A DNA stretch of 64,000 bases, from contig VWZL01000041.1 in NCBI GenBank assembly GCA_013396915.1, positions 1-64,000 on the forward strand. Reading direction: 5' to 3'. Position numbers and translations under genes: made by a program. The stretch comes from Stercorarius parasiticus. Taxonomy: Eukaryota > Chordata > Aves > Charadriiformes > Stercorariidae. Below, in pieces: positions 11,833 to 25,605 of the stretch (position 1 is its first letter; every line of letters begins with the position of its first letter). The notes below the pieces were generated by a model. That model saw only the letters and a program-made list of their open reading frames with translations. It was not told where the DNA came from and did not search any database.

Positions 11833-13401
11833 CCTTCCGCATTGCAGGTACAGTTTTTACAAGGATTGCATATGGTACTGCAAGCAAGTTTATTCTTTCT
11901 ATTGTTTTTAAACTGTAAATATATATTTTTTAAAACTATAGTCTTCATGATATTATGGTTCCCTTAAGTAAACTAAAAAATGCACTTCTGAGTGCATTTG
12001 GAAAAGAAATTGATGTTGTTATTTTCTTCAAAAAGATAAGATAAAACTTGCTGGCATTTAGCTGCTGGTGGAGGTTGGCTCTTGTATTTTATCAGTTGCT
12101 TTTCTGTACTGCCATATGTCACTTAAAACTGCTGTGAACATGACAAAGAAGAATAGACAATCTTTGTAATTTAAAAAGAAAATTTTAAGAAAAGAAAATG
12201 GAAAACTACATTTTAGAATTCAGAAATTATTTTATATCCTTCCTGTTCTGTTTTCTTATTTAATTCATTCTGTCTAAGTGTACAAATTAAGTAATTTGAC
12301 CACTCAAAGCAAGACTTAGCGGGTTTTTTCAGTTTTTTTTCCCCAGAGTGATCAGAGTCCTATATATCAGAGGTTCATGTGTTACCAGGATGACCAAATT
12401 CTTAGAGGTCATAGTATAAATAAGTATAAATTAAAGAGGGGCTCAATTAATTCAACCTATAAGGCTTTAAAAAAATACGGCAATTTGAACTGCTTGATGA
12501 GAACACAGAAGAAATTATCACACTTGTATGCAGTAAACGCTGAGGTATATGGAAAAAAGGTCTCTTAGTCTGTGGGTACTTTGAGGCATGGACCGTAGAT
12601 GAAAATTAATATTTTGTTGTCAGTTGCAGTGGAGTCAGGATTTCACTTTTTATTTTTGTGTTTGCACAGCACTGTGCCAATGGGGCATCTGTGTCTGCTC
12701 CTGAAATGTACTTAATTTAATACAGAGTATTTTCAGCACACAGGTGGATTTGTGGTAGATCCTGTTGCAATCATGCTCTTAAAGCTCTGCACCTAAGGAT
12801 TTCATTGACTCTTCAATGCATCAGTGTTTACAGTCCTCTGTGTAGTTGTTTTTCCCCAAACTGCAGAATTCCTTGTATTAAGGCAGAGATATATTCAGCT
12901 CAGAGCCAGCAAAACTGGTAGACTGAGAACACAAGAAATGAAATGTAATGAGCTGAAGAAATCACTCGATAAATTTCTGATGGAACCGAAAAAATCTTTA
13001 GAATCAAAAATTATTTTATTACTCTGCCATCATTTCAAAGTAACTACTCATACAGGACAGTAGACTACTTTTATGGGGCTACTCTGGATTTATTCTATCT
13101 AATAGAGAAATAAATGTTTCCCTCAAATGCTTCCTGATTTTTTTGGAGTAATTTCTTGGGTTATTCTATATCATTTGAATTACACTCAGAAAATGTTAAA
13201 GTCAACAACCTAACTGAAAATTCATTTGCCTTTTACCTCTTCCCTTCAGCTTTATAGAATACAACATTTAACCTGCCTCAGTCATTATCTTCTTGTCTCA
13301 GGCCTGATTCTGTAGCATATTGCACATAGACCGTGTAACCATATCGAAAGAGCAGCATTTTGCAAAGATGCACATGATCATATGCGAGTAGATAGACACG
13401 T

Positions 13402-13435
13402 GAAGGATATGGTTTTGAAGGATATGATTTTGAAG
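13402..13435. repeat. 15-base tandem duplication
   Basis: The unit gaaggatatggtttt is followed directly by a copy differing in one base and then by the first four bases of a third. This is typical of replication slippage; no function is implied. Confidence 0.8.
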
Positions 13436-16400
13436 TTTCATTGATACTTGCACATACTGATACTTCCTTCAGTCAAAAGCTGATTAATGAGATACAATGA
13501 CTTACAATGAACTCAAATGTGTTATTCATTAGTTGTATTTTGGAAACATTTAGAAGCTCCAGAGATGCTGTAAATGAGTAAATTACCACAGCTTTACAAG
13601 TTACTGGAAACCTGTTGGCTTGTAATAACTGTCCATATGCATTAGGTATGGAGTTACTGGAATTAGCTGCAGTGAAAAAAGTATAACCTCATTACATTAC
13701 TTCACATTTCCATGGGCAGCAGTAGGTCCAGAGACAATATATAGTTGCTGAATGGTACATTCTTACACTACAATAGCATGATTGTGTGCTTGAACCCCAA
13801 ACCATTGCCTGAATACTGGGCACTAATCCTTTGCCCAGTAAAAGATTTCCCCATATTGAACAACTCAATCCTGCCTTAGTAACATGGAATAATTAGTAGA
13901 AGTAAATCAGGCAAATACAAAGCCTTAATAGGTATTTGTTCCACACCAAAAACATTATGTATTTTGGCATAACTGTTTCTTCTCAGGCTGGGAACTGCAG
14001 AGTTGTTGCAGATCACAACCAGATTTATATAGCAATGGATAAGCTCTGAGCCATTATCCCCATGCCTTTCTGAACTACAGCATGATGCTCTTTTAAAATA
14101 GGAAAAAGACCCAAAACCTTCTTGTCTTACCTGATAATTCTTAGAATGGTGGCTGGCTAGATGAGATGTGACTTCAGCCTTGTGAAATAGTTCTTCATAC
14201 ATCAGCTGCATGAGAAGCTAGATTCTGGCACCTGGTACCTAATCCGTGCATTTTTCTTCAGAAAATAAGATCGGAACTTGTTGATCAAGGAACGAGAGGA
14301 GCTGTTTTACTCTGCATCCTGTTGTGCTTAACTATTCTGGCATCAATTAGTAAGTCATCACTAAGACCACCAGAAAGAGTTTCAAGTTTGTAGGCTGCCT
14401 GGATCACTTAAAGCATCCAGTCATTTTCTAGTTAAAATGCACCCTGGGAGCACACGTGTTAATTGTTGGGGTTTTGCTTCTGCTCAAGACTGCCAAAAAG
14501 ACCATGTGTTACTATAAAAATATAAATTGCTACCAGTGGCAGGTAGAAGGATTTTGTGGCAAAACCTTCCATCTGGCTGGGCTACATATGAGCTCACTGA
14601 TACTGACAATCCTGGGTGTATAAGTCTCTGCTCTTGCTTGATTCCTGCCTGGTTTTAATTTTCCTGGTTGGAACTTAACCACCTCAAAAAGGTGATCAGT
14701 GAAAAAACAAAGACAATAAATCTCAATGTTGAAGAAATTCTACCACAGCTGACCCTTTGTCACATCTTTATGCTGCACAAATTAGCTTTTGTGATGCTGG
14801 TCATATAAATTCTGTGCCATCAATCATTTTCAGTCTAAGAGCATAGCCTCCAAATTGCAGAAAACCTACTTGCAAAACTCCTCTATTTGCTCAGCCTTTG
14901 AAGGACGAAAAAATGTGTGATAAGGGCTGATTTACTCTGTACTGGTGTGTGACACAGCATTAATAAAGAAATTGCAAAGCATCAACTATAGATGAATATT
15001 TATTTTCTAATGTTTAGACCTCAATTTCCACTACCCAGCAAAGCAAAATCAAAACCATAAAACCCACACATCAAGCTAAAATGAACAGTTTTCCAGACAA
15101 GATTGGTTTCAACTGTGTTAACACCCTCTCTTCTCCCATGTGTTGCTTCTCACCTGTAATTAACCAGCTGGAAAGAGTGTAAAAATCCCCCACTCCCAAC
15201 CACAGAGGGTTTAGAAAGGCTATTAGTGCTCTGGACATGCAGTGTAACAAACTGTTTCCTCCTAGCAAATTGTAAAAGTGTCAGTATATAGTGAGGTGTG
15301 TACTTCACATGGGATCCTTTTAGGACATGCCCTATCTTTTCTTTTAATCTCAGGAAATTATAAGGTCGGCATGTCCATGCTGGCTTTTACAGATAGGAAT
15401 GAATTGGTAGTATGTGGTCTGGAGATTTCCCAGGTCTTTTTTTATAAAGAGCATGACCTTGCATGTATTGCTCAATCAGTGAGAATCACAAATAAGAGGA
15501 AAGGTAGTGGGAGAGCCTTATAGCAACAACTAGCTGCATCCTGCTTTTACAAAGCTGGTTTACTTCTGCACATGTATGGAAATATTTTCTTTTATTGAAT
15601 ATGCCAGAGAGGAAAACAGGAAAAAAACCCCACATGTTGTTGCTTTGTCTTACTCTGTATCTCCTAACTTCTCCTATTCTATAGCTGTTCCTCCTTTTAT
15701 ACAGTCTGTTTACAGAGGATAACAACTAGTGATAAAGACTAAAGGGTTAAAAAGTGGGATGCATTTTACATTAAGAGCTTTAGAGGGGAATTATATGAGT
15801 GTATCCCCAAAGTTGTCAAACAAAACTGCCTGAGAAATGTTAGGTACAAACTGGACTTCGAACGAATAGTTGCTGGAAAAAAGGTAAATTTTACTTATTG
15901 CTATAAACAACAAACACCTTAATTTCTGATAATGTGAAAATCTATCTGCTTTGTTGCTGAAATATAATACAGGTAACAGATTATGTTTTTACAGAAGTAT
16001 TTAATGTTCTACTTTAACATAGGTTGAAAAATTCTGGACTTGGTCCACGTCAAAGTTTTGCCATGCCAGAAATTCAGTACAGAGACTTCTCGTGATGGAT
16101 GATACAACCATTGCAGTTAGTGTGAGGCTTATTCTCCTCACTCAGTTTTGCCTACTCTTTTTCTCTGTTGAGTCATTACGGCTAAAGGAATGATTCCCAA
16201 CAATAAAGCAGTATGTTAAAACTGGAAATTGAGTGATCTCATCATGGCTCTTAAGGTACTGGGGAACTTTCCTGTTTGATTTTCCCTGGCATCAGTTTTC
16301 CCCTATTGTCTGACAATAACCCATAAAACGTTTTGATAGTGCACCGAGCAGGTGTCTGAAATCAAAAGAAATGTCACAATCAAAAAGGCATCACTTTCCC

Positions 16401-16457
16401 AACTGGATACATTTCACTGCGATCTCTGACCTCCATATTGGTGTCCTTTTGTTACAG

Positions 16458-16550
16458 GCCCTGCGTGTATTGAGCTGTGATTACAAGATGGAAAATGAAA
16501 CTAGAATGGTGGTTTGTGATCTTGGGAACCCCATGGTGGCTGGCGCAAAC
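16458..16550 (+). CDS. ITGA8: Integrin alpha-8 exon w6 (calf-1)
   Basis: 93 bases, 31 codons, phase 0 at both ends, between gttacag| and aac|gtaagg. It begins [19 protein letters not shown] and continues [12 protein letters not shown]. The SCx[16 protein letters not shown] block is one of the best conserved calf-1 segments of the alpha-V/alpha-8 group, with two cysteines that form the domain disulfide and an N-E-T sequon. The 6.7-kb upstream and 5.7-kb downstream introns isolate this exon from its neighbours, but phase and sequence fit exactly. Confidence 0.97.
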
Positions 16551-19500
16551 GTAAGGGGAAACCAGATGCATTTACTGGTTTTTATCTAATTGAATTTTAA
16601 AGGGGAGCGAATGGAAAACTATTCAATTAGCAAAGTGTGTCCCAATAAGCAGCACATAAACCAAAAGGTTTCAGTGCTTCTGAAAAACTAACGATTTGTT
16701 GTTCTAAAAGATTAATGGTGCTAAAGCGTGTGTTTTATTTCACTTTGAAGAAATGAGTGATTCAATTTAAGTCATGGAAGTTGCACTAGTATAATGAGAA
16801 TCCCAATCCATAATGGGATCTGTTTATTTCTCCTTTTAGTATTCTTCCTACTTAAGATACGTATAGTAAATTACAGCTTCTTTAGCCTGATTCTTATCTT
16901 CAATGCATAAGTGTTGTCTTATCAGTTTATATCATGATTTATATCCATGAAAATGTGGTTGGAGTCAAGTTTTCCTTCAAGTTATTACTGTAATTCTAAA
17001 CATTTTCTTAAGACAGCTATTCCTAAATCATACTAAACATTAGGTACAACATTTGTAGCATTGTTTTTAGACAAAAGTGAAACTGAATAATGACTGATGA
17101 TGGACAGCAGGTAAGAATTAAACATAGGTTTGGAGATAAAAAAAAATGCTACCCATTCCACAGTTGTCATCACTTGTCCCTTTTTCATGACAAAACGGTT
17201 CAGGGCAATCCTAGAAGTTTTGAACCCAGGAATATTCTCCGTGAATGCCCTTGCAGAGAAATTCTAGCACTGCTCATAAATTCATCAGAGCTGTGAATAT
17301 TTAACTAAAAACAGATAATCCAAGCTATTATTCTAGATAAAAAGCAGTCCTAATAAAAATGAAGCAGTCATCAGCATGAACATATACGAGGAATAAACAA
17401 CAGCTTTTAATTGAAAACTGCCACTGTTTGCATTTCATATTGGGCCTGAGGCTTTGCAAATAAACCAAGTAAATCTCCTTAGTATTTTCAAAATCCTTAC
17501 TAAGTTAAGATTTGTCCTATGGTAGGTCAGTATTTCACTCTTCAGACTCTCTATAGAGGGATGTTTTCCTGGCGGCTTGTGATCTTGAAGCATTTACCGT
17601 CTGACCCTCAATAGAAGAACCAAATGGGTCATATGATAGGAGACTGGGGCTGGAATAAGCTTGTTTGGGTCACAGGGTTAGCTTCAGATCAGTCAGAGAG
17701 CTTTTGAAAGTGAATGTGAGACCAGGTGTATCATACAGTCATCGGCATTCATGATCATGAGCAGTCCCAGATAGATTCTTTGGGATTACAAGGAGCTGGA
17801 AACCATTGAAAAATTAACTCTTCTTTGAAGAACTACTGTGAACTAGAAGTCTGGAGGGGGTACTATAAACATTTTCTGGGAAGGACATTACACTAACAAG
17901 GCAGACTGGATAGATATTGGAGTCAATGAGTATAGAGAAGAGGGCTAAAAGGTTTTATGCTTTTTATTTTATTCTACTAAATGAAATTCCTAAAAAGTAA
18001 GAGTAATTGAAAACATTTCTGAGGAATGGAGTTTTCATAATGGGATGATGGGAGGCAATGATGGGCTGAAACACTAGATAAATCTCAAGTCAAGGTGGAT
18101 AATTTCTTGTACCAGAAAACAAGCAAATTTAGATATATGCTGAGTGGTTTCCTGGTTAGTTTCATGGCAGAAGCAAATTGTCAAGACATAGACAAAAGTG
18201 GACAAAAATCTTGTGGATGATTGGGATGTAGCGCGGGGTGAGGGGAGGAAAGAGAGCATAAAACCCCATGGGTTTTTGAAGAGAAATGGAAGACTAAACA
18301 CAGGAGACACTAACATTGTATACCAATCTAGCAACAAATCTTTGCGGTTTGCATATTGTCATAAACATACGCAATGGAAAGGTTTGAGCGTAGTGGTATT
18401 AGACTACAGCCCCTCACACTCCTCCCTTTGAATCCAAAGCTCTGTTTCCACATCATCCTTGACCCAAAATGCTAGCAGTGTGAAGACATGAGGAATGCTA
18501 TTTGGTGGCCACTAAAGCAATACTGCTCTCACCTGTCTCCTTATCAATTCTCACAGCCTAACGAATTCTGGTTTTCTTCAGAATCGGCTCTAGGGCTGCA
18601 ATAAATGAATTGTTAGCAAATATTCCTAAGCAAAATACTTCATAAAGAGAAACTTAGAAGCAGCAGAATAAAACAGCAGGGCTCATAATGTGTTTAAGGA
18701 TATTCTGGTTTATAACAAGAGAATCCAACCCTTGAAAATTAAGGCATATGAAGATAGAGCATTACAAAGCCAGATGGCAAAAGTGTTTGACTATTGTGAG
18801 TGAAAGCTTAAAGCCTAACTTTATCTTTGAAACCAGCTGTCCTGGAAGCTTAGTAAAGGTGAAAGGACTTGAGCTGTTTCAGTCCAAACGTATTTATGAT
18901 GGCAAATGTACTTCCAACAGCAAAATACCAACCCTTTGTACAAATTGCATAAATCACCACAGGCTGCTCTGATCCATTTCCAGTTTTGCAAAACAATTCT
19001 GCTCTGGCAGGAGATCAGTTATTCTCAAAATATTCTGTCAGAAAGGGACTCTTTGTGGAAATTGTGAGGGAGTGGGAAGGGAGGATTAGGTCAAAATCAA
19101 ACATTCCTAAAACTCTTAACTATTGAGTCACTGTGGTCACTTTTCAGCACCCTGAAATCCTAGAATTCTTGAACTCTTTAAAATCAACTTCTGAGTATGA
19201 GGGTTATGTCAGGATTTTGTGATATAAGCCATGGGATATTACTGCAGCAGGCTACAGAGTTGTCTGACATTTCACATCTTCAAAATGCATTATTGTCATC
19301 AAAATTGGTATATCTGACATTTTGAAAATCTATGACCTTAAAATCGTTTACTGGACACAAAAATTACTTAACCTTTTCAGTAATATCTTTGCGGTTAAAA
19401 AAAGATGAAGAGGTGAAAAAGAAGATAAAAGAAATGGGAAGGAAAATCACAAAACCATATGGCCCAGAATGCAAACTAAATGTGATACCATCTCACTGGC

Positions 19501-22227
19501 AAAGAGTGCTCGAAGTACTTATTCATAACACTGAAATGGATCAGACTGACAAGCTTCCTAGTGCTTGTTCAGTGGACTTAGCAAGTGAGACGTACGTTTT
19601 ATTATAAATTCCTGTAAAATTTGGAAGTTAATCAGAATGAATAGAAATAAGGTTAGAAGACTGGGAGGCTTGGAAGATCTCACCTATTTCTTGGTATATA
19701 CTAAACTGATTCTTCAAGAGCGCAGATGCTTTATCTTTCATATGCACTGTAAGACACTTCAAAAAAAGCTAGCCCTCTGTCTCCCAGCATACTCCTAGAT
19801 CCTGTCTAACATAATAACAGATTAAAGCTTATCCGTAATAGCAGAAATGTCATGTTTTTCAAAGATACATGAGGTTACTAGCGTGGAAAATCATGCAATT
19901 TTAATGAAACTAACTTGGCTTGGAAACTTCTAAATAAAATTAAACTATTCTGATAAAATGAATGTCCTACTAAAATAAGGAGGTTGAGCAATTGCTAAAT
20001 TACAAGCTCAGGCAAATTCAATTCCTTTGACCTCAGTGGGTTTTCAGCAAGGGCATGTGAGCATCTTTGCCCCATTATTAGTAGCAGTGTCAAGGGCTAA
20101 TTGACATTAACAAAGTCACACAACCACAGAAAGACAACATCTGCAGCTTATTAGGCTCATGCAGTAGGAGTGTGTTTCAGTATTAAATAAGGGATTAAGC
20201 CTCAGGAGTATAATAGATCATCAAAACTGCAATTCATCTCTGCTCTATCTGAGGAAAATTTTATCTTTGGTTCATCAAATTTTTTTTTCTGCTTTAAGTG
20301 GAAACAAATTTATATAGGTATGATCAGTAAAAACAGTAAGAGGAATGCTGAATTGAATATTTGGAATTTTTTGCCTCAGAGATTAAAAAAATCATGTTGT
20401 ATTTTTAAAGGTGAATGAAATATCAATACAGTTGTTAAAATCATCTCCAAAAAGTGATCTTAAAAATAGCTTGCATCTCTATTCCAAGTCAACTATTCAG
20501 CTTCTGTTTAATTTAATGAGCATTATCTTTTAACCTTAAAGATTTTACTCCCAGAAGTAACTATGACATTAAAATGTTCTGAATTCAAATATTTGAACTT
20601 GCCATTTCTTTTATGATGACAATATTGCTTTCAGCATAGGACAACTGAAAGAAGTAATTGAAACACGTTAGCTAAGTCTCGTTCTGAAGATGGATTAAGA
20701 TTCAGTGATGCAAGTGAGGAAGAAGGAGAACTGAAAGAAAATTTAAAAAAAATAATCCTTGGGGAAAAGGAATTGCTTAAATGTCTGAAATGACACTTGC
20801 AGAGGAAAATGCCTCCTCTTCAGTGATGTTGAATCTAGGTCCCAAACATAAAACTCTACATTGCTGTGTCCTGTCCTGTTGCTGACAATGCTACCCCAAG
20901 TACGTTGAGAAAAATGTGCCAAGCAGACAATTCTTTTTCTTTTACTTTTTTTCCCCCCCTGTAATCTGGTCAGATATTGGCAGCGATGAAGGAATTATGT
21001 CCTCATTTCCTAAAGCCTTTTGATTAATTTCTCAGGAAGATTGTTTTTCCATATGGAGAATATGGCTATGTGTAACCATCCTTTTTTAAAAAATGAAATC
21101 ACAGTGTGGCGGTTATCTAGCAGGAAATTCTACCATCAGGCAATAGGGGAGGCAGGGGCGAGTGAGAAGTTGTACAAGATTACAGGCTGTAGACTTTGCT
21201 GTCAGTCTCAATGCAAAATCCACATTTCAAGAACTACCAGATTCAAAACACATGCAGTTGAAATGAGGAAATTAAAAACATTAATTTAAATATTGCAGTA
21301 CCATTTTATTAATTTAACATGATGGGCAGATGGCACCTCCCCCTGCTCCCTGCCACTTGCATACTGGGGCTGTAAGTGTCCAACAAGAGGGTTACAGAGA
21401 CCCCACCACATGCTGTTGTTTATTCCTTCTTTAGTTGGCCCTGCAATTCCATTCTCTTTTCTGAATTAACTTGTTCTGCTTTATTCTGTGCCCTTCTTGC
21501 AAACCAAATGGAAATTATCACATGGAGGAAGCAAGGTCTGCATAAATACAAGGGAGCACCACTGGAAACCTTTATCTCCTTCAGTTTGGGGAATTGTGTG
21601 TTTTGCCCTCTATCTTCTGTGCTCACATGCTGGGAGTTGTGGCAAACTGAACTGCAGATATAACTTTGAAGCTGTATTTGTCTTAACTGAACTATGGTTC
21701 CCAGAAGCTGCAATGAAAAAAAATCAAACCAAATCAAACTAGAACATCGAACTGCTGCTAATTGAGCCTCTAGAAGAAAAACAGGTGATCAGTCAGCCCC
21801 ACAACACCTAAAGCATGCAGCTCATGCACAGTTACAGAGACAACGGGAGGAGACGGGAGACCTGGACAAAGGCATACAGGGATGCAGACAGGAATGAGGG
21901 GTGCCAGACAGCTATTATTTTCTTTTGGCTTGGCAAAGTAAAGCAAAGACTGTCTGGATGAAGAAGGATCAACTGCTGTGTTCTTGGGAGTATGCTTCTC
22001 TGTTTCTCTTGATCTTTCCTCTGTCCAGCCAATTTTTCCATCTGGTGACATACACAGTCAGGATGGTATTTTTTCCTAAAAACAACTAAATTATATTATT
22101 TCATACTAATTTTAAAAAGTAACAGTATCTACAAAAGTCTGTGAAATGCAGTGTTGAACAGTACTGCTTTCTCCATATGGAAAGATCAAACAATTTTTAA
22201 TAACCCGTCGTTTTGTTTCTTTCACAG
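16551..22227 (+). other. ITGA8: Intron w6/w7, 5677 bases, phase 0
   Basis: Unique AT-rich sequence. No CR1 copy or other repeat could be recognised. Open frames of 60-105 codons occur on both strands around 21376-22089, some overlapping each other, which fits chance. The acceptor is ctttcacag after a good pyrimidine tract. Confidence 0.8.
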
Positions 22228-22307
22228 TTCTCTACAGGCATTCGATTTTCTGTTCAGCATTTTGAAAATGCAGATTTCAGCATCAATTTTGAGCTGCAAA
22301 TAAAAAG
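22228..22307 (+). CDS. ITGA8: Integrin alpha-8 exon w7 (calf-1)
   Basis: 80 bases, starting in phase 0 after ctttcacag. It encodes FSTGIRFSVQHFENADFS, then INFELQIK, and leaves AG to be completed by T of the next exon (Ser). The GxRFxV and INFxLQI motifs match the calf-1 strands that follow the CDLGNPM segment. The donor is aaaaag|gttaga, with T at +3, the weakest donor among these exons. Skipping the exon would shift the frame. Confidence 0.95.
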
Positions 22308-23677
22308 GTTAGATGTTTTATCAAGAGTACAGTTATTTAAATTCTGAATTCCTGTTGATATCTGAACTTTAATATATAAGAAGGTCACTCTAACTCTTCA
22401 GTATCAGTATTTATTTCATGGGCTTTCCTATGGAAGCTTTTTTCAGGAAGATTTGTGGAGTTGGAAGCTTGTTAGCTTTTAGTAAAATTAGTCTTAGAGT
22501 TATTCTGAGAATTTCACTATGTTAAAATTCAGGGTAACTGATTTTGTTCAGTGGTCCAAGGATCTCCTACAGATTTGCCAAATTTGCACTTCTTTCTCCA
22601 CTTCAGGATTAATGAACAGTGATCACTTTGTAATAAAGTTCTGTATTTAAAAACATATCATGCTCTGAAAAAAAAAAAGATATGCCACTTGTTCATGATT
22701 ATTTAAAAAAATAGAAGGAGAGCAGTTAAAATCTGCTCAACAGATTTACTGTCATGAAGAGAGAAAACTGTTTCAGTTTTTATGCAGGTGAACCTTTGTC
22801 ATTTTTCCATTAGTTGCTTCCACATTTGTGGGTCTGAAATACTACTGCTGGAGAATCTTCTGTTTTATGGTGAGCAGTGCTTCCTGCACAGGGATGAAAA
22901 GCGTAGGACGGGCTGGGTTAGGATAATAGCAAGAGCAAACCTGATATGTTTTCAGTATGGGGCAGGGCTTCTGCTCCATCTGTCCTCATTAAATACATAC
23001 TGGAGTTCCTGATGGGGCCCTCTCTGCCCCACACACAGAGACTTAATTGTTAATGTCTGGCCTTTAATGAGGACCTTGATCATGTTCACTATGGTAAATA
23101 ACTGAGACATTTAAAATGCTTAAGTCATGTTTCCAGAATGTAACCCCTGAAGGAAAGGACATGCAGAAACTTGGGAAGGGCACAGCAACGCCACAGAAGA
23201 CAATGAGGTGCCAGGTCAGGCCTCAGCCCTCTCCCAGGAGTCTTGCTGGTGAGCTGGAGGCCATGCAAACCTGGACATGGGCTCCTCTAGAGAGAGATAC
23301 AAGACAGAACGTCTAGTTTGTGGGTCCCCTGTCCATACCCACTGTTCACTGTCAGGTCATTAATGCAAGCAATACAGTTTGAAATGGGTATCAGAGACTC
23401 TCGTCACTACCCTTTTCATGCTGTGAAACTGGGGAGGTTCAGAGCTTTTTGGGTAGCTAGATCTTTCTAGGTAATAAGAGTTGAGGGTAGGTCACTTTCA
23501 TAGAAAAAGTGACAAGGCTTTACTGAAGAATAAGTCTGAACTTCAGGAGACAGCAACATCTCATGTTGCTCCATGAGTGTGACTCACTAAAATGTAAATG
23601 GAGGAAATCTGTTGGGCTACCAACAAGGACAGTTTCCTCAAACTGATATCAAAATGCTGAAGAGCACCCAACTACTT

Positions 23678-23692
23678 AAAAAAAAAAAAAAA
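23678..23692. repeat. A15 homopolymer
   Basis: Fifteen consecutive A. The sequence before it shows no retrogene or SINE body that I recognise, so it is listed as simple sequence rather than as a poly-A tail. Confidence 0.8.
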
Positions 23693-23890
23693 GTTAAACG
23701 TTTTGCATAGGGAATGTACTCTACAGTTAAAACTCACTGCTTCGTACATTCCTTCCGAAGCAGCACTATAGTTTGCGCATTTCTATGTCCTTAATGAACA
23801 GGTAAAACAATCTTAAAAGAAAAAGGAAACAGAAATCCATAAGGCGGAAATTACCTAAATGGAAGGACAGGGAAGCAGAGAATTGGTGTC

Positions 23891-23914
23891 CTGAATTTGT
23901 GTCTGAATTTGTGT
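23891..23914. repeat. 12-base tandem duplication
   Basis: ctgaatttgtgt occurs twice in direct succession, with related bases on both sides. Replication slippage is the likely origin. Confidence 0.8.
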
Positions 23915-25380
23915 CCTGCCCTGAGATATTCAAAAGAGAGACCTTTGATTTACTCAAAAATATCATGTGGAAAATAAATAGTTTGGTTTGCAAGACTGAA
24001 GTTCATTACTTATACGAAATAAGCAAGAGTCTGAGTAGCGTCTTGAAATCTGATTCCTTTTCTGATGTGGATTTTGCTAGGCAGTTACATACCCCTTAGA
24101 GAGGGAGGTGTCCTGGCACTTATATATAAACTATTTTCTTCTTCACAGAGTACCAGAAAGCACAAACAAGATTTGAATACTAAATATATATGATCAAAAA
24201 GTCTTTATTTTAACTCTGTGGAAAGTAGTACCGTTATACAAATTGTTGAAAAGCTTATTCTAACAAATTAGTGGTATAGTAATTTTTATACTTTAAGCAA
24301 TTGTTGTACTTTTGTACTCAAAGCAATGGCTATAGAGGATTACATCAAAAGTTCAAATGATGTTTGAGGGGAATCTGCATTAGTTTACAAACAAATTAGA
24401 GCTGCTCCTAATTTTAGCAATCTGCAACCAGAAAGCCTGGATCAAAGCAGTATTGCCCTTTACTCCTCAAGAGTCAGTTGCTGGGAATGCTGGCCTCCTC
24501 TGAATGTTTCCATTTGACTGATGCTACCCAGATGTGATAACAGTAAACTGGGACAGCAATAGAAACTTAGTCTCCACGAAGCAAGGAAGTACTTCCACAC
24601 TTGCTTGAAAAAAAAATCCAAATTTAGTGTCATTAATCCCATAAGTAAATAAATTCTAAGTCTGTAATTATTTATTTTCACTATCTTCATGAATTTGAAC
24701 CTGCAAACCTTTTTTGACATGTATGGGCTATGGCCTTTTGAAGTAAGAGAAACTACCTTTGCTACTAAGGATATGTGATAAAATGAGTGAGATCACTAGG
24801 CTTTAAACATGGGGATCTGTTTTCACTGCTAAGTGGGATTAAGGGTGTGAACACCCTCTGGATAAGGGAGGGGAGAAAATTAGAAAGGTAAAGAAACAGT
24901 TTATTTTGATGATTTTTCTTCAGAGACTCTGTCATGCAGAAGTCACAAGCTTGGAGAGTCATAAAAGCAGATTTTATTATAACAAAGCCTATCTTGTTCG
25001 TTAACACTGCCTTCCTCCAATGTATGAAACACGCTTGTATTCTATTAAGATACTCCTATCCATACAGATAGCCAAGGCTATCAAGGGAATTTACGTGATA
25101 TTCTGAGCTAAATAAATTTGTATCATCATATTCACACATAGGACTCTTGTAAGGAAGCTTGAGTTGATTATGTTATTAAAGATGTGATGAGCTCAAATAA
25201 TATCAAATTTAAATAACAGTGTCCTACAAGGCTGAAAAGTGGCAATAGCAAGCCCATCGTATAATATGTTCAATGGCGTCACTTCCTAATTTTAGACCTT
25301 GTGACATTCAGTGCTGTATCTATAACAATCTAGAGTTCTGCTAAATAACCTTTTTTAACCCTTGTACACATCTTTTTCAG

Positions 25381-25461
25381 TTCTAACAAGATTAATCCCA
25401 CCAGCAATTTAGTTAACCTCCATATCAACATCAGTGCTGTGGCTCAAGTACAGATCAGAGG
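25381..25461 (+). CDS. ITGA8: Integrin alpha-8 exon w8 (end of calf-1)
   Basis: 81 bases between tttttcag| and gg|gtaagt. The first T completes the split Ser codon. It then encodes SNKINPTSNLVNL, HINISAVAQVQIR and leaves GG, completed by A of the next exon as Gly. The S-S-N-K and AVAQVxIRG motifs mark the last calf-1 strands and the linker to calf-2. A sequon N-I-S is present. It is short and has no start codon, so it is recognised only by homology and splice phase. Confidence 0.95.
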
Positions 25462-25579
25462 GTAAGTATTTAGCCATTTCAATTCATAATGATAACTATT
25501 TTTTGTATTGAATCTTTCCACATATAGTAATCCTGTGTAGTGAATCTTTTGAAATATCGTATTCCCAAACGCCTTATCT

Positions 25580-25605
25580 GAGAACACCTGAGAACACCTG
25601 AGAAC
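25580..25605. repeat. 10-base tandem duplication
   Basis: gagaacacct occurs twice in a row with a partial third copy. It lies about 120 bases after the donor of exon w8. Simple slippage product. Confidence 0.8.

Larger units (their letters stand above)
9785..16457 (+). other. ITGA8: Intron w5/w6, 6673 bases, phase 0
   Basis: Contains an antisense CR1 fragment (11547-11832), a short 15-base tandem duplication (13402-13435) and an 8-base hairpin (13815-13839, ACTGGGCA with 9-base loop). Several open frames of 60-111 codons, including 12824-13063 on the plus strand and 13876-14211 on the minus, have no recognisable product and lack exon-like borders. Confidence 0.8.
22308..25380 (+). other. ITGA8: Intron w7/w8, 3073 bases, phase 2
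   Basis: Includes a run of 15 A (23678-23692), a 12-base tandem duplication (23891-23914) and a somewhat G+C-richer patch near 23140-23360 with a 66-codon open frame of no known match. No full mobile element recognised. Its 3' end has a strong T-rich tract ending tttttcag. Confidence 0.8.

Noticed and set aside
12824..13063. A 79-codon open frame with a coiled-coil-like Lys/Leu/Glu stretch, preceded by a pyrimidine-rich sequence and aactgcag, considered as a cassette exon of ITGA8.
   Set aside because: It has no matching counterpart in integrins, lies between two exons that already join in phase 0, and no convincing donor follows.
13815..13839. An 8-base hairpin ACTGGGCA/TGCCCAGT considered as a microRNA or terminator.
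   Set aside because: The stem is far too short for a microRNA precursor, and bacterial-type terminators do not apply here.
23116..23316. A G+C-richer patch with a 66-codon open frame and an A15 run about 360 bases downstream, considered as a retrogene with a poly-A tail.
   Set aside because: No parent gene recognised, no target-site duplication seen, and the A run is too far from the open frame.
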